Assembly: GCF_029893585.1 (NCBI RefSeq)
Contig: NZ_JARXYX010000013.1
Span: forward strand, 124,001 to 188,000
Source: Streptomyces sp. LBL
GTDB taxonomy: Bacteria; Actinomycetota; Actinomycetes; Streptomycetales; Streptomycetaceae
Length of the DNA stretch: 64,000 nt
Direction: 5' to 3'
The notes below the pieces were generated by a model. It was not told the origin of the DNA, did not search any database, and saw only the letters and a list, made by a program, of their open reading frames with translations. This document shows positions 34,262 through 43,578 of the stretch, one piece after another (position 1 is the first letter of the stretch; each line of letters starts with the position of its first letter). A program made the translations under genes and the position numbers.

Positions 34262-35052
34262 CCTTGACCGGCATGGAACCCCTGCTCGTGGAGCAACACG
34301 GCCCCGTCCGCCGGCTGTTGCTCAACCGCCCCGAGCGGCGCAACGCCCTGGACATCACCCTCATCGAGGCCCTGGACAAGCAGATCACCAGCGCCGAGGC
34401 CGATCCCGAGACTGCGGTCATCGCGGTGGCGGGCAACGGGCGGAGCTTCTGTGCCGGCGGTGACTTCCACCAGTTCCTCGAACTCCACGACCGGGGCGAC
34501 AACCCGGTCGACTTCCTGGCCGACGTCTCGGCCTGCTTCACCCGTATCGCGGCCAGTCCCAAACCCTGGGTCGCTGTGCTGCACGGTCACGCCGTCGCCG
34601 GGGGCCTCGAACTCGCCCTGGCCTGCGATGTCGTCGTCGCCGCCGACACCACGCTCATCGGCGACGGCCACCTCCAGCGGCGCCTGGTACCGGCCGGCGG
34701 GTCGAGCGTCCGGCTGCCCCAGGCGGTCGGACGGGGCCTGTCCCGCTGGCTCCTCCTCACCGGCGAACTGCTCCCTGCCACCGCCTTCGAGAACACTGGC
34801 TGGATCCACGCGATCGTGCCCGAGGCCGACCTCGGCGCCACCGCCACCCGCGTCTGCCACCAGCTGGCCGACCGCCACAGCCCCGCCCAGCAACACCTCA
34901 AGACACTGCTGCACCGCATCGACGGCATCGACCCCGAACAGGCCCTGCGCGAGGAACTGGCCACCTTCGCCGACAACTGGTCCGCGAGCTCGGTGGCCGA
35001 CGCCCTGCGGACCTTCCTCACTCCCCCCACCACGAAAGCAGACAGCAAGTGA
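34258..35052 (+). CDS. Enoyl-CoA hydratase/isomerase family protein
   Basis: A crotonase-fold enzyme of about 260 residues: LLLNRPERRNALD, the oxyanion-hole segment GRSFCAGGDFHQF (about residue 65) and HGHAVAGGLELALACDVVVAADT (about 107). The usual acid/base Glu after this segment is not in the standard place (DGHLQRRLVPAGG), so the exact reaction is unclear. Starts are ambiguous: GTG at 34258 overlaps the ligase stop as GTGA, while ATG at 34273 lacks a close Shine-Dalgarno. It overlaps the SDR by GTGA at the 3' end. Confidence 0.82.
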   Translation: MTLTGMEPLLVEQHGPVRRLLLNRPERRNALDITLIEALDKQITSAEADPETAVIAVAGNGRSFCAGGDFHQFLELHDRGDNPVDFLADVSACFTRIAASPKPWVAVLHGHAVAGGLELALACDVVVAADTTLIGDGHLQRRLVPAGGSSVRLPQAVGRGLSRWLLLTGELLPATAFENTGWIHAIVPEADLGATATRVCHQLADRHSPAQQHLKTLLHRIDGIDPEQALREELATFADNWSASSVADALRTFLTPPTTKADSK

Positions 35053-35807
35053 ATCGCTACCAGGGACGCGTCGTCGCCATCACCGGGGCCGCACAAGGTC
35101 TCGGCCTCGCCATGGCGACCCGATTCGCCGCCGAGGGCGCCGTGGTCGCGCTCGCCGACGTCAACGAACAGGCCCTCACCGACGCCACCGGAACCCTCAC
35201 CGACGCCCACGACACGAAACACCGCACCGACGTGGTCGACGTGACCGACTCGGCCCAGGTCAACACCTGGATCAACGGCATCACCGCCGACCTCGGCCGC
35301 CTCGACGTCCTGGTCAACAACGCCGGCATCATCCGAGACAACCGCGTCGAGGACATCACCGACGACGACTGGCACGCCGTCATCGACGTCAGCCTCACCG
35401 GCGGCTTCCACTGCGCCCGCGCCGCCTTCGGCCCCATGAAACGCCAGGGCTACGGCCGTATCGTCAGCTTCTCCTCCATGTCCTGGCGCGGGAACTTCGG
35501 CCAGACCAACTACGTGGCCGCCAAGGCCGGCATCGTCGGCATGACCCGCACCCTCGCACTCGAAGGCGCCCGCCACGGCATCACCGCCAACGCCATCGCC
35601 CCCGGCCTCATCGAGACCCCCATGCTCGCCTCCATGAACGGCCCCGCCCGCGACAAACTCACCAACAAGATCCCCATGCGCCACACCGGCCGACCCGAGG
35701 ACATCGCCGAAGCCGCCGCCTTCCTCGCCAGCGAGGCCGCCGGCTACATCACCGGCATCGTCCTCGACGTCGACGGCGGCATCTCCATCGGATCCTCGAT
35801 CCGGTAA
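35049..35807 (+). CDS. Short-chain dehydrogenase (FabG-like)
   Basis: A 252-residue classical SDR: TGAAQGLGLAMA cofactor loop, LVNNAGIIRDN, catalytic YVAAK (Tyr about 157) and DGGISIGSSIR at the end. It probably oxidises or reduces a 3-hydroxyacyl-CoA made by the hydratase upstream, to which it is coupled by GTGA. The operon ends here, and hairpins follow. Confidence 0.85.
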   Translation: MNRYQGRVVAITGAAQGLGLAMATRFAAEGAVVALADVNEQALTDATGTLTDAHDTKHRTDVVDVTDSAQVNTWINGITADLGRLDVLVNNAGIIRDNRVEDITDDDWHAVIDVSLTGGFHCARAAFGPMKRQGYGRIVSFSSMSWRGNFGQTNYVAAKAGIVGMTRTLALEGARHGITANAIAPGLIETPMLASMNGPARDKLTNKIPMRHTGRPEDIAEAAAFLASEAAGYITGIVLDVDGGISIGSSIR

Positions 35808-35867
35808 CCGCGAACCCGGCGGACGAACAGGTGATCAGTGCAGCTGCATCGGCCTTCATCGTCCGGC

Positions 35868-35889
35868 CCAGCCCCGCTGACCGGGCTGG
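35868..35889. terminator. Hairpin after the acyl-CoA operon
   Basis: CCAGCCCCG, CTGA, CCGGGCTGG with one extra base in an arm, starting about 60 bp beyond the SDR stop. Confidence 0.5.
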
Positions 35890-36276
35890 TGATCATGCGT
35901 CTCACTGATATCGAGCGATACTCCGGGTCATCACCGCGGTGGTGATGACATCGAGCCGGGCGGACCCCCGTAGCGGGAAACGTCCACGCCTGCTCCCGTG
36001 TGAGGTGATCGTCGAGAATGAGTAACGCCGCCGACCCGGTCAGTATTTGTGCAAGCCGTGATCGTCTCGTCATGGTCCTTGGACCGGGATGCAGGGTGTG
36101 TTCGTCACCGCGTCCGAGGTTGCCTGGCGCCTTGGTCGTACGAGAGCGTCTGGAGCCGGAGGCTCAAGAGAGCCAGGTCCTGTCGATGTCGAAGGTGATC
36201 CGCTGCTGCCGCGGACATCGCCTTCGAGTCAGTCAGGCACCCTTGTCTGAACGTCACTCATCGGAACACTCCACTC

Positions 36277-36304
36277 GGGTACGTTAGGCGGTACGTTAGT
36301 ACCC
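36277..36304. promoter_or_regulatory. Probable TetR operator
   Basis: GGTACGTTAG occurs twice (36278-36287 and 36290-36299), and the whole is bounded by GGGTAC and GTACCC as inverted ends. It lies 70 bp upstream of the TetR gene, the usual place for an autoregulatory site. Confidence 0.55.
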
Positions 36305-36374
36305 ATTTGGTCGGCCTTCCGGCCGGACGACCACCCGCCGCTTCCGGCGGAGACGCTGATGGGAGACTGCTGCG

Positions 36375-37064
36375 GTGACGGCCCAACCTGACCCACGTGA
36401 CCGACGCCCGCGCCGCACGGCACGCAAGCGGGTCGTCGACACCCGTCGGCAGGAGGAACTGCTGCGCCAGGCCGAGACCATCATCCTGACCGAAGGCTTC
36501 ACCGCGGTCACCATGGACGAACTCGCCCAACGCCTGGGGTGTTCCAAGGCGACGCTGTACAGCCTGGCCTCCACGAAGGAACAACTGGTACTGGCGGTCA
36601 CCCGCGCCTTCTTCCGGGACGCGACCGCCGAGATCGAGCAGGCTGTCCAGGCCGAGCCCGACCCCAGGCAGCGCATCCGGGTCTACCTCACCGGCGTCGG
36701 CACCGCCATGCGCCGCCACTCCAACGCCTTCTACGACGACATGGTCGGCTACGAACCGACCGCACAGATCTACCGCACGAACTCTGCCGCCGCAGCGCAC
36801 CGGGTCCACCAGATGATCGAGGAAGGCGTGCAGACCGGTGTTTTCCGCGCCCTCAACGGGCACTTCGCCGCCCAGGTCGTAGCGGTCACCATCGACGCCG
36901 TCCAGTCGGGGATTCTTCTGGAGAGCACCGGCCTGACCGCCGGCGACGCCTTCTCCGAGCTCGGCGACCTCCTGCTGGACGGGCTCAGTTCGGGGCAAGG
37001 CGCGTTCGAGTCTCCTTCCACAGCTGGGCGCTCGCCCAGGGACCAGGTCTCAGCGCCGAGGTAA
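36375..37064 (+). CDS. TetR/AcrR family regulator
   Basis: A 229-residue regulator with an N-terminal HTH (GFTAVTMDELAQRLGCSKATLYSLASTKEQL, about 42-72) after a basic leader, and an all-helical ligand-binding C-terminus. GTG start with GGGAG 9 nt upstream. Neighbours give no clear target: an acyl-CoA operon ends 570 bp upstream and an SDR starts 540 bp downstream. The repeats at 36277-36304 suggest autoregulation. Confidence 0.85.
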   Translation: MTAQPDPRDRRPRRTARKRVVDTRRQEELLRQAETIILTEGFTAVTMDELAQRLGCSKATLYSLASTKEQLVLAVTRAFFRDATAEIEQAVQAEPDPRQRIRVYLTGVGTAMRRHSNAFYDDMVGYEPTAQIYRTNSAAAAHRVHQMIEEGVQTGVFRALNGHFAAQVVAVTIDAVQSGILLESTGLTAGDAFSELGDLLLDGLSSGQGAFESPSTAGRSPRDQVSAPR

Positions 37065-37604
37065 AGCCCGGGGAAGGGGCGCACCTCGCGGATCCTCTCT
37101 GACCAGACGCCACCCCCATATCCCAAACTACGTGCGCTGTCGTTGCCTTCCGATCCGAGAGCAGATCTCGGACCCGTGTTCAACAGCAGGTGCTTGCGGA
37201 CGAGACCCGACCGACTTGGCGCCGATGAGCATCGTTGGCACGTTGCGCTGTCACGTCGCGGACGGTCGTCAATGAGCCGCACCGACCGCCGGGCCTGCGG
37301 GGGACGCCGAGGTCGCCGGGCATTCCAGCACTGTTGGCGGATGTGCGCCTGTGAGGGGCTTAGTCCGGTGGCGGTTGGACGTTCTGTTCCCTGTGTCGGA
37401 GGGGGAAGCCGGTGCGGGCGCGTCCAGGGCTGGCCTTGGATGCCGCGAGGTCGAAGCGACACCGGACCCGCTGGTGAGATCACCCCACCAGGCAGAGACC
37501 GCCGATCCATGGATAAACCTTCCTCTCCCGCCCCTGCGCGGGCGCCCCTACGGTCGAAGTTGCGGGCGCTCACCGGCCCGCCGTACCGAAGGAGTAAGAT
37601 CCTC
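37065..37604. other. 540-bp region without a convincing gene
   Basis: No recognisable coding sequence or hairpin terminator. An in-frame ATG at 37509 would extend the downstream SDR by 32 residues, but these are non-conserved and the AAGGAG sits before 37605. Confidence 0.5.
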
Positions 37605-38354
37605 ATGAAGATGACCGGCAACACGATCCTGATCACCGGCGGAACCTCAGGCATCGGCCTCGGCCTGGCCCTGCGCCTGCACGAGGCCGGCAACAAGGTG
37701 ATCGTCGCCGGCCGGCGCAAGGAACTCCTCGACGAGATCACCACCGAGCACCCGGGCATCGACGCGCTCGTCCTCGACGTCGCGGACCCAGACTCGATTG
37801 CCCGGGCCCGCGAGACCGTGGCGGCGAGCCACCCGGGGCTGAACGTCCTGGTCAACAACGCCGGCATCATGCTGCGGGAAAACCTTCTCGCCCCGGCCGA
37901 CCTCCCGGTCGCCGAGGATCACGTCACGGTCAACCTGCTCGGCACGATCCGGATGACGTACGCCTTCCTGCCCCTGCTCGCGGGCAAGGACGACGCGGTC
38001 GTCATGAACGTCAGCTCCGCGCTGGCCTTCGTCCCGTACCCGAGCACCCCGACCTACAGCGCGACCAAGGCCGCGCTGCACTCCTTCTCCGAGAGCCTGC
38101 GCATCCAGCTCGCCGGTGCCGACGCCGGCGTCCAGGTGATCGAGGTGGTCCCGCCGGGCGTGCGCACGACCCTGCTGGGCCAGGAGGACAACGAGCACGC
38201 CATGCCGTTGGACGACTTCCTCACCCAGGCTCTCGACCTGCTGCGCGAGAAGCCCGACGCGAAGGAGATCGTCGTCGAGCCCGCCAGGTTCATCCGCGAC
38301 GCGGTGGCCACCGGTACCTACGACGACGTCCTCGCCATGGTCGCCAGCAGCTGA
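37605..38354 (+). CDS. Short-chain dehydrogenase (DltE-like)
   Basis: A 249-residue SDR similar to the DltE group: LITGGTSGIGLGLALRL cofactor loop, LVNNAGIM, MNVSSALAFVP and catalytic YSATK (Tyr about 149). Substrate unknown. The ATG at 37605 has AAGGAG 10 nt upstream. Monocistronic as far as the sequence shows. Confidence 0.85.
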   Translation: MKMTGNTILITGGTSGIGLGLALRLHEAGNKVIVAGRRKELLDEITTEHPGIDALVLDVADPDSIARARETVAASHPGLNVLVNNAGIMLRENLLAPADLPVAEDHVTVNLLGTIRMTYAFLPLLAGKDDAVVMNVSSALAFVPYPSTPTYSATKAALHSFSESLRIQLAGADAGVQVIEVVPPGVRTTLLGQEDNEHAMPLDDFLTQALDLLREKPDAKEIVVEPARFIRDAVATGTYDDVLAMVASS

Positions 38355-38867
38355 CCGACCTGTAGTGGCCTACGCGGAACAACCGCAAGCGGGCAGGTCC
38401 TGTTGGGCCACATCATGGGCGAACGCAACTGGAACGCCTCGGGGGAGGGCCTCAAGACGCGGAACGGTGAGGAAGCGTCTTCGGCGTCGCCACGCTCGTC
38501 GCACGGGAGGCGCCCCGGCTCCGTCCTGAGTGCCGTCGGGCAGGCGAGCGACTGGCCGACACGGTCCACATCGTCGTCTCGGCCAGGCCGGCCGACGAGG
38601 CCCGGGGCCGCTCCCAAAGCGTCGGCGCCGTCGACGGGGGACTGTCGCCGCCGGCCGCCTTCCATACCGGTGGCCCGCGGTGTGCCGCCGATGGCCGGCG
38701 AATTTCCCAGCGGGTCATGCAGGTCAAGGGCCCATCGGGTCTTCCTGCGGCGAGCGACCTCGGCATCGGCCTCGCTCATGGGCGGCTCCGCGCGGGTGGG
38801 AGAGGGCTGCTCAGCCATGGATTGGCAGTCTCTGGATAGCCGGCCTCGATACGGCGAGGATGGGGAC
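38355..38867. other. 513-bp region without a recognised gene
   Basis: Several frames are open because of high GC, but none resembles a known protein. May be eroded coding sequence. No promoter or terminator stands out. Confidence 0.4.
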
Positions 38868-39707
38868 ATGGACAAGAAGGAACTGGCGGAATTCCTGCGC
38901 CACCGGCGTGAGACGCTGCGGCCCCGCGACGTCGGGCTGGTCGAGGGGCCGCGCAGGCGTACCCAAGGACTGCGCCGCGAGGAGGTCGCGCAGCTCGCCG
39001 GCATGTCCACCGACTACTACGCCCGGCTGGAACAGCAGCGTGCTCCCCAGCCTTCCGTCCAGATCACCACGGCTCTCGCCCGGGCGCTGCGGCTGTCCCT
39101 GGACGAGCGCGACCATCTCTTCGTCCTCATCGGCCACAACGCCCCGGCCCGCTTCCACCGCTCCGAACATGTCAGCCCGCCGCTGATGCGGGTCCTGGAC
39201 CGTCTGGACGACTCCCCGGCCATGGTGCAGACCGATCTGTTCGACACCCTCGCGATGAACCCCTTGGCCGTGGCGCTGCTTGGCGACCAGACCCGCCACA
39301 CCGGTCTGGCCCGCAGCGGCTACTACCGCTGGTTCATGGACCCGGCCGAGCGTCTGATGGTTCCCGAGGAGAGCCACGAACGCCACGGCCGCGCCCAGGC
39401 GGCTCGCTTGCGGGCCGCGCTGACAGCCGGCAGCGACATCCCCCGAGCCGCCCGGATCGTCGCCGAACTCCAGGAACACAGCCCCGAGTTCGTCCGCATG
39501 TGGGAACTGCAGGAGGTCGCGCAACGCTACGACGACTGCAAGACCATCGTTCATCCCGAACTCGGCCGCATCGACGTCGACGCCCAGGTTCTGTTCACCG
39601 AGAACCGCGCCCAGACCCTGGTGGTGCTGACCACTCGCCCCGGCACGGAGAGCCACAGCAAGCTCGAACTGCTCTCCGTCATAGGGCACCAGCAGCTCAC
39701 CCCCTGA
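38868..39707 (+). CDS. XRE-family regulator with MmyB-like ligand-binding domain
   Basis: A 279-residue regulator. N-terminal HTH (LRREEVAQLAGMSTDYYARLEQQR, about 34-57) preceded by the conserved ELAEFLRHRRETL helix, then the MmyB-like PAS-fold domain (DLFDTLAMNPLAVALLGD, WFMDP, FVRMWE). These proteins are abundant in Streptomyces and often control an adjacent oxidoreductase by sensing small molecules. The ATG at 38868 has AGGA 7 nt upstream. Confidence 0.87.
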   Translation: MDKKELAEFLRHRRETLRPRDVGLVEGPRRRTQGLRREEVAQLAGMSTDYYARLEQQRAPQPSVQITTALARALRLSLDERDHLFVLIGHNAPARFHRSEHVSPPLMRVLDRLDDSPAMVQTDLFDTLAMNPLAVALLGDQTRHTGLARSGYYRWFMDPAERLMVPEESHERHGRAQAARLRAALTAGSDIPRAARIVAELQEHSPEFVRMWELQEVAQRYDDCKTIVHPELGRIDVDAQVLFTENRAQTLVVLTTRPGTESHSKLELLSVIGHQQLTP

Positions 39708-39893
39708 CGTCATGGGCCGGGAGACGGGTCAGGGCTCGGCGCAGGAGGGGTCGAACAGGTTGGAGACCTGTGTCCCGGACCCGGTCGGGGGCGCTGGTGA
39801 TACCACCCACTTCCGCACGGCTCTTGCTCTGCGCGCTGCGGCCGGACAGGTGGGCCCCCTGTGCTGTCCGGGCGCCGTGGCCGGGCCGCCGAT

Positions 39894-39922
39894 TTGACCG
39901 GATGCCGCCTCCGTTTTACTCT
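39894..39922 (+). promoter_or_regulatory. Promoter of the TetR gene at 39988
   Basis: TTGACC (39894-39899), a 17-nt spacer and TACTCT (39917-39922), pointing to transcription start near 39929. Confidence 0.65.
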
Positions 39923-39947
39923 CGAATGCATACGGAGGCAGCATCCG
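39899..39947. promoter_or_regulatory. Long inverted repeat, TetR operator
   Basis: CGGATGCCGCCTCCGT (39899-39914) and ACGGAGGCAGCATCCG (39932-39947) are complementary with one mismatch over 16 bp, with a 17-bp spacer. The left arm fills the promoter spacer and the right arm covers the start of transcription, so a bound repressor would block the gene fully. Confidence 0.75.
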
Positions 39948-39987
39948 TTTTGATGTGGCCGCAGGATCAGGACAGGCAGGAGGGCGC

Positions 39988-40581
39988 ATGAGCGCCGGTG
40001 AACTGCGGGGACGCAAGCCCCGCGCGGACGTCCAGCGCAACCGCGCTGCCCTCCTGGAGACCGCGCAGCGTCACTTCCTGCAGCACGGCGTCGGCACCTC
40101 CCTCGAGGCGGTGGCCAAGGAGGCGGGCGTCGGGCCCGGCACCCTGTACCGGCACTTCCCCACCCGGGAGGCGCTGCTGGCGGCCGTGCTGCAGACGCGC
40201 TCCGAGGAGCTGGTGGCCCGTCAGGCGGACATCGAGCAGCTCGACGACCCCGCCGAGGCGCTGGAGCAGTGGCTGCGGGCGATGGAGGACTACTTCAGCG
40301 CCTACAGCGGCCTTCCGGAACCACTCATGGCCGCGGCCAGGGCGCAGGAGCCGGACAGCCCGCTCACGATTCCCTGCGACATCCTCATCTCCGCCACCGA
40401 TGAGTACGTGCGAGCCGCGCAGCTCGCGGGGCGCGTGCGCGCGTCGGTGCGCGGGCACGACCTGTTCCTCGCGGCCTGTTCCGTTGCCTGGATCAAGGGC
40501 ACCGGCACCGAGGGGGAGCCGCTCGACCGGCTGCGCACGCTCATCGCGAGCGGCTACCGCGAGCGGGGCACCCAGGCGTAA
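39988..40581 (+). CDS. TetR/AcrR family regulator
   Basis: A 197-residue repressor: HTH with GVGTSLEAVAKEAGVGPGTLYRHFPTREALL (about 34-64) and a short C-terminal domain. AGGAGG lies 4 nt before the ATG. Its promoter carries a 16-bp inverted repeat, so autorepression is likely. The NAD(P)-binding oxidoreductase gene starts 98 bp downstream on the same strand, and a GGTGGTACCACC palindrome (40615-40626) lies between. Confidence 0.88.
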   Translation: MSAGELRGRKPRADVQRNRAALLETAQRHFLQHGVGTSLEAVAKEAGVGPGTLYRHFPTREALLAAVLQTRSEELVARQADIEQLDDPAEALEQWLRAMEDYFSAYSGLPEPLMAAARAQEPDSPLTIPCDILISATDEYVRAAQLAGRVRASVRGHDLFLAACSVAWIKGTGTEGEPLDRLRTLIASGYRERGTQA

Positions 40582-40614
40582 ACGTCAGGCCCCCGCCCCG
40601 ACCCCGCAACACCA

Positions 40615-40626
40615 GGTGGTACCACC
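40615..40626. promoter_or_regulatory. 12-bp palindrome GGTGGTACCACC
   Basis: Perfect palindrome 54 bp before the next start codon; possible operator for a neighbouring regulator. Confidence 0.35.
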
Positions 40627-40679
40627 ACCCGGCCTTCACATTGCCCTCAGGGGCAGTGCAACCAACTAAAGGACAAATC

Positions 40680-41414
40680 ATGAAAATTACTGTTATAGGC
40701 GCTGGCGCCATCGGCGGGAACCTCGCTGCCAAGCTCAGCACGGCCGGTCACGACGTCCAGGTGGCCGACGCCCGCGGCCCCGAGGCCGTCCGGGCGGAGG
40801 TGCTGGAATCCGGGGCCCGTGCGACGGACCTCGCCGACGCCGTCCAGGGCCGGGACGTCATCGTCCTGGCCATCCCCTTCGGGGTGGCGGGGGAGCTGGC
40901 CGGCCTGTTCGCCTCGGTCCCCGCCGAGACGGTCGTCATCGACACCTCGAACTACTATCCGTTCCTGAGCGGGCAGATCGAGGCCGTGGACAACGGCGAG
41001 GTCGAGAGCGTGTGGAACGCGAAGCAGCTGGGGCGCCCCGTGGTCAAGGCGTGGAACGCCGCCCTGGCCGAAACCCAGCGGACCCGGGGCGTTCCGGCCG
41101 GAACGCCCGGCCGCCTCGCCATTCCGGTCGCCGGCGACTTTGAGGAGGCGCGGCGGGTGGCGATGCAGCTTGTGGACGACACCGGCTTCGACCCCTACGA
41201 CGCCGGCACGCTGGCCGACTCCTGGCGCCAGCAGCCGAACAGCCCCGCCTACTGCACCGAGTTGACCCTCGACGAGCTGCCGGCGGCCCTGGCCGCGGCC
41301 GACCGCGCCAAGGACGCCGCCATCCGCGACAGCCTCCCGGAGCGCCTCGCCGCCCGCCCGGCCACGGCCACCCTGGACGACATCGTCGAGATGAACCGCG
41401 CCGCCCACCGCTGA
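40680..41414 (+). CDS. NADPH-dependent F420 reductase-like oxidoreductase
   Basis: A 244-residue protein of the F420-dependent NADP reductase-like group (COG2085): MKITVIGAGAIGGNLAAKLSTAGH cofactor loop, GRDVIVLAIPF, VIDTSNYYPF and VVKAWNA. Most members bind NADP; whether it uses F420 is not visible. The ATG at 40680 has AAAGGA 6 nt upstream. The first eight codons are unusually AT-rich for this genome (AAA ATT ACT GTT ATA), which may keep the start unfolded. Confidence 0.8.
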   Translation: MKITVIGAGAIGGNLAAKLSTAGHDVQVADARGPEAVRAEVLESGARATDLADAVQGRDVIVLAIPFGVAGELAGLFASVPAETVVIDTSNYYPFLSGQIEAVDNGEVESVWNAKQLGRPVVKAWNAALAETQRTRGVPAGTPGRLAIPVAGDFEEARRVAMQLVDDTGFDPYDAGTLADSWRQQPNSPAYCTELTLDELPAALAAADRAKDAAIRDSLPERLAARPATATLDDIVEMNRAAHR

Positions 41415-41688
41415 GTCACCCGACAGGGCTCTCGTGCACGCAACGGCACGAGGGCGGCAGCGCCGGCCCGCCACGAACACACACGACGAACACGAAGAGC
41501 GCACAGCCCCGCGCTGCGGCCTGCAGTCCCGGCACGCCGCTGCCTGCGAGCATCCGCAAGCACGCCGGTGCCCGCAAGGGTGCGTCCGCACCCGGCCCTT
41601 ACGCCGGCTGCCTCCTTGCGTGGCCTGCCGTACTGCGCCGCGCCGCGGTGGCCGAAGCGGGGACTGCGCGCCACGGAGAGGAACCGCC

Positions 41689-42387
41689 TTGCCCGGCACC
41701 ACATCAGCCTTCACCGACATCGCACGCTCCCGACGCTCCCCCCGACGGTTCCTGCCCACCGCCCTGTCCCCTTCCGACATCCGCGGCGTGCTGGAAGACG
41801 CACAGACGGCCCCCTCGAACAGCAACACCCAGCCGTGGACCGTGCACGTCGTCTCGGGTTCGGCACGGGACGCCCTGGCCAAAGAGCTGCTCCAGGCAGA
41901 GGAGGAGGGACGGACCTCCCCCGATTTCACCGACGGCTACGGCGAGGAGGGCATCTACCTCGAGCGGTCGAAAGCCCTGGGCGCGAGTGTCTACCGGGCC
42001 CGGGGCGTCGAGCGCTCGGACCGGCACGGCAGGAGGGCGGCGGTCCGCGAGAACCTGGAGTTCTACGGCGCCCCCCATGCCGCCTTCCTGTTCATGCCGG
42101 CACTCGGAGACGGGGTGCGGACGGCCGGCGACATCGGCATGTACGCGCAGAACTTCCTGCTCTCACTGTCGGCCCGGGGGCTGGCCGGCATCCCGCAGAC
42201 CGTACTCGGCGTCTACGCCGACACCGTCCGCGAGTTCCTGGGCGTCCCCGCGGAGCTCAAGCTGCTGTTCGGCATCTCCTTCGGCATGGCTGACCCGGCC
42301 GCACCGGTGAACACGCTCCGCACGGAGCGGGTTCCGCTGCAGCAGAGCGTGGTCCTGCACGACACCCCCAGCATCCTCGACGCGTAA
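41689..42387 (+). CDS. Nitroreductase family protein
   Basis: A 232-residue FMN-dependent oxidoreductase: RSRRSPRRFLP at the start, APSNSNTQPW (FMN phosphate region, about residue 44), GDIGMYAQNFLLSLSARGLAGIPQ (about 150) and LLFGISFGMADP. It reduces nitro or quinone-type compounds with NAD(P)H. The best start is an unusual TTG at 41689, because GGAGAGG sits about 8 nt upstream and conservation begins there; no ATG or GTG is available nearby in frame. Confidence 0.85.
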   Translation: MPGTTSAFTDIARSRRSPRRFLPTALSPSDIRGVLEDAQTAPSNSNTQPWTVHVVSGSARDALAKELLQAEEEGRTSPDFTDGYGEEGIYLERSKALGASVYRARGVERSDRHGRRAAVRENLEFYGAPHAAFLFMPALGDGVRTAGDIGMYAQNFLLSLSARGLAGIPQTVLGVYADTVREFLGVPAELKLLFGISFGMADPAAPVNTLRTERVPLQQSVVLHDTPSILDA

Positions 42388-42432
42388 GAGCCCGCTGCGC
42401 TCGTCACCGGCAGGAAGAGAAGACCCACCACC

Positions 42433-43578
42433 ATGTCATTCACCGTCTCAGCCGCCGAACCACTCCAATCTCCCGTGGGCGTCGGCATCATCGGGCTGAG
42501 CGCGCGCGGCGGCTGGGCCGCCCGCGCCCATGTGCCCGCCCTGGAAGCGCTGAAGGGAAAGTTCGAACTGCGCGCGCTGAGCGCCAGCAGCGCCGAGTCC
42601 GCCAGGGCTGCCGGGCAGAAGTACGGCATCCCACTGGCCTTCGGCAGCGCCGAGGAACTGGTGCGTCGCGACGAAGTGGACTTGGTGGTGGTGACCGTGA
42701 AGGTCCCCCACCACCGGAGGCTCGTCGAGGCGGCACTGCACGCGGGCAAGAACGTCCTGTGCGAGTGGCCCCTGGCCAACGGCCTTGCAGAAGCGGAGGA
42801 GTTGGCGGGGCTCGCCGCCCGTGCGGGCGTCCGCGGCTTCGTGGGCCTCCAGGCCCGCGCCAGCTCCGCCCTGCGGTATACGCGCGACTTGGTCGCCGAG
42901 GGCTACGTCGGCGAGGTGCTGTCCACCAGCATGATCGCCTCCGGCGGTGCCTGGGGACCCACGTTCCCCTCCGGCAGCGAGTACCTGCTCGACCGGGACA
43001 ACGGGGCCACCATGCTCACCATCCCCTTCGGACACACCATCGACGCGCTGTCGACGGTCCTTGGTGAGTTCACCGAGATCACCGCCACCACGGCGGTCCG
43101 CCGCCCCCGCGTCACCAACGCCGAGACCGGCGAGAGCACGACCATGACGACGGCCGACCAGGTCGCGGTCACGGGAGTCCTGGAGACCGGGGCCGTCGCC
43201 TCCGTCCACTACCGCGGAGGCTCCTCCCGCGGGACGAACTTCCACTGGGAGATCAACGGAACCGACGGCGATCTCATCGTCACCGCGCCCAGCGGGCACC
43301 TGCAGCTGGCACCCGTCACCCTGCACGGCGCCCGCGGCAACGACGCCCGACTCACCGCACTCGCCGTCCCTGACACCTACGAGTGGGTCCCCTCCCTTGC
43401 AGGCCGCTCCGACGAACCCGGCTACGCCCTGGCCCACGCGTACGCCGACCTCCACGACGACCTGACCGAGGGGACCCGCACCGCACCCGACTTCGGGCAC
43501 GCCGTACGCCGCCACCGCCTCCTCGATAGCATCGAACGCGCCGCAACCACCGGCGAACGCATCCGACTCGCCCCCTGA
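42433..43578 (+). CDS. Gfo/Idh/MocA family oxidoreductase
   Basis: A 381-residue NAD(P)-dependent oxidoreductase: GIIGLSARGGWAARAHVPAL nucleotide loop, CEWPLANGLAEAEEL (where EKP is replaced by EWP), and FGHTIDALSTVLGE (His of the family). The Lys to Trp change in the EKP motif is also found in Gal80-like members. It follows the nitroreductase by 45 bp, likely as one operon. Confidence 0.82.
   Translation: MSFTVSAAEPLQSPVGVGIIGLSARGGWAARAHVPALEALKGKFELRALSASSAESARAAGQKYGIPLAFGSAEELVRRDEVDLVVVTVKVPHHRRLVEAALHAGKNVLCEWPLANGLAEAEELAGLAARAGVRGFVGLQARASSALRYTRDLVAEGYVGEVLSTSMIASGGAWGPTFPSGSEYLLDRDNGATMLTIPFGHTIDALSTVLGEFTEITATTAVRRPRVTNAETGESTTMTTADQVAVTGVLETGAVASVHYRGGSSRGTNFHWEINGTDGDLIVTAPSGHLQLAPVTLHGARGNDARLTALAVPDTYEWVPSLAGRSDEPGYALAHAYADLHDDLTEGTRTAPDFGHAVRRHRLLDSIERAATTGERIRLAP

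Larger units (their letters stand above)
35808..36374. other. 567-bp region without a gene
   Basis: Holds the hairpin at 35868-35889, a second hairpin GTCATCACC/GGTGATGAC with a GCGGT loop at 35927-35949, and the TetR promoter region with repeats at 36277-36304. No reading frame here resembles a protein I know. Confidence 0.6.

Noticed and set aside
37509..37604. Upstream ATG extension of the SDR at 37605
   Set aside because: Non-conserved Pro/Arg-rich leader; AAGGAG lies directly before 37605.
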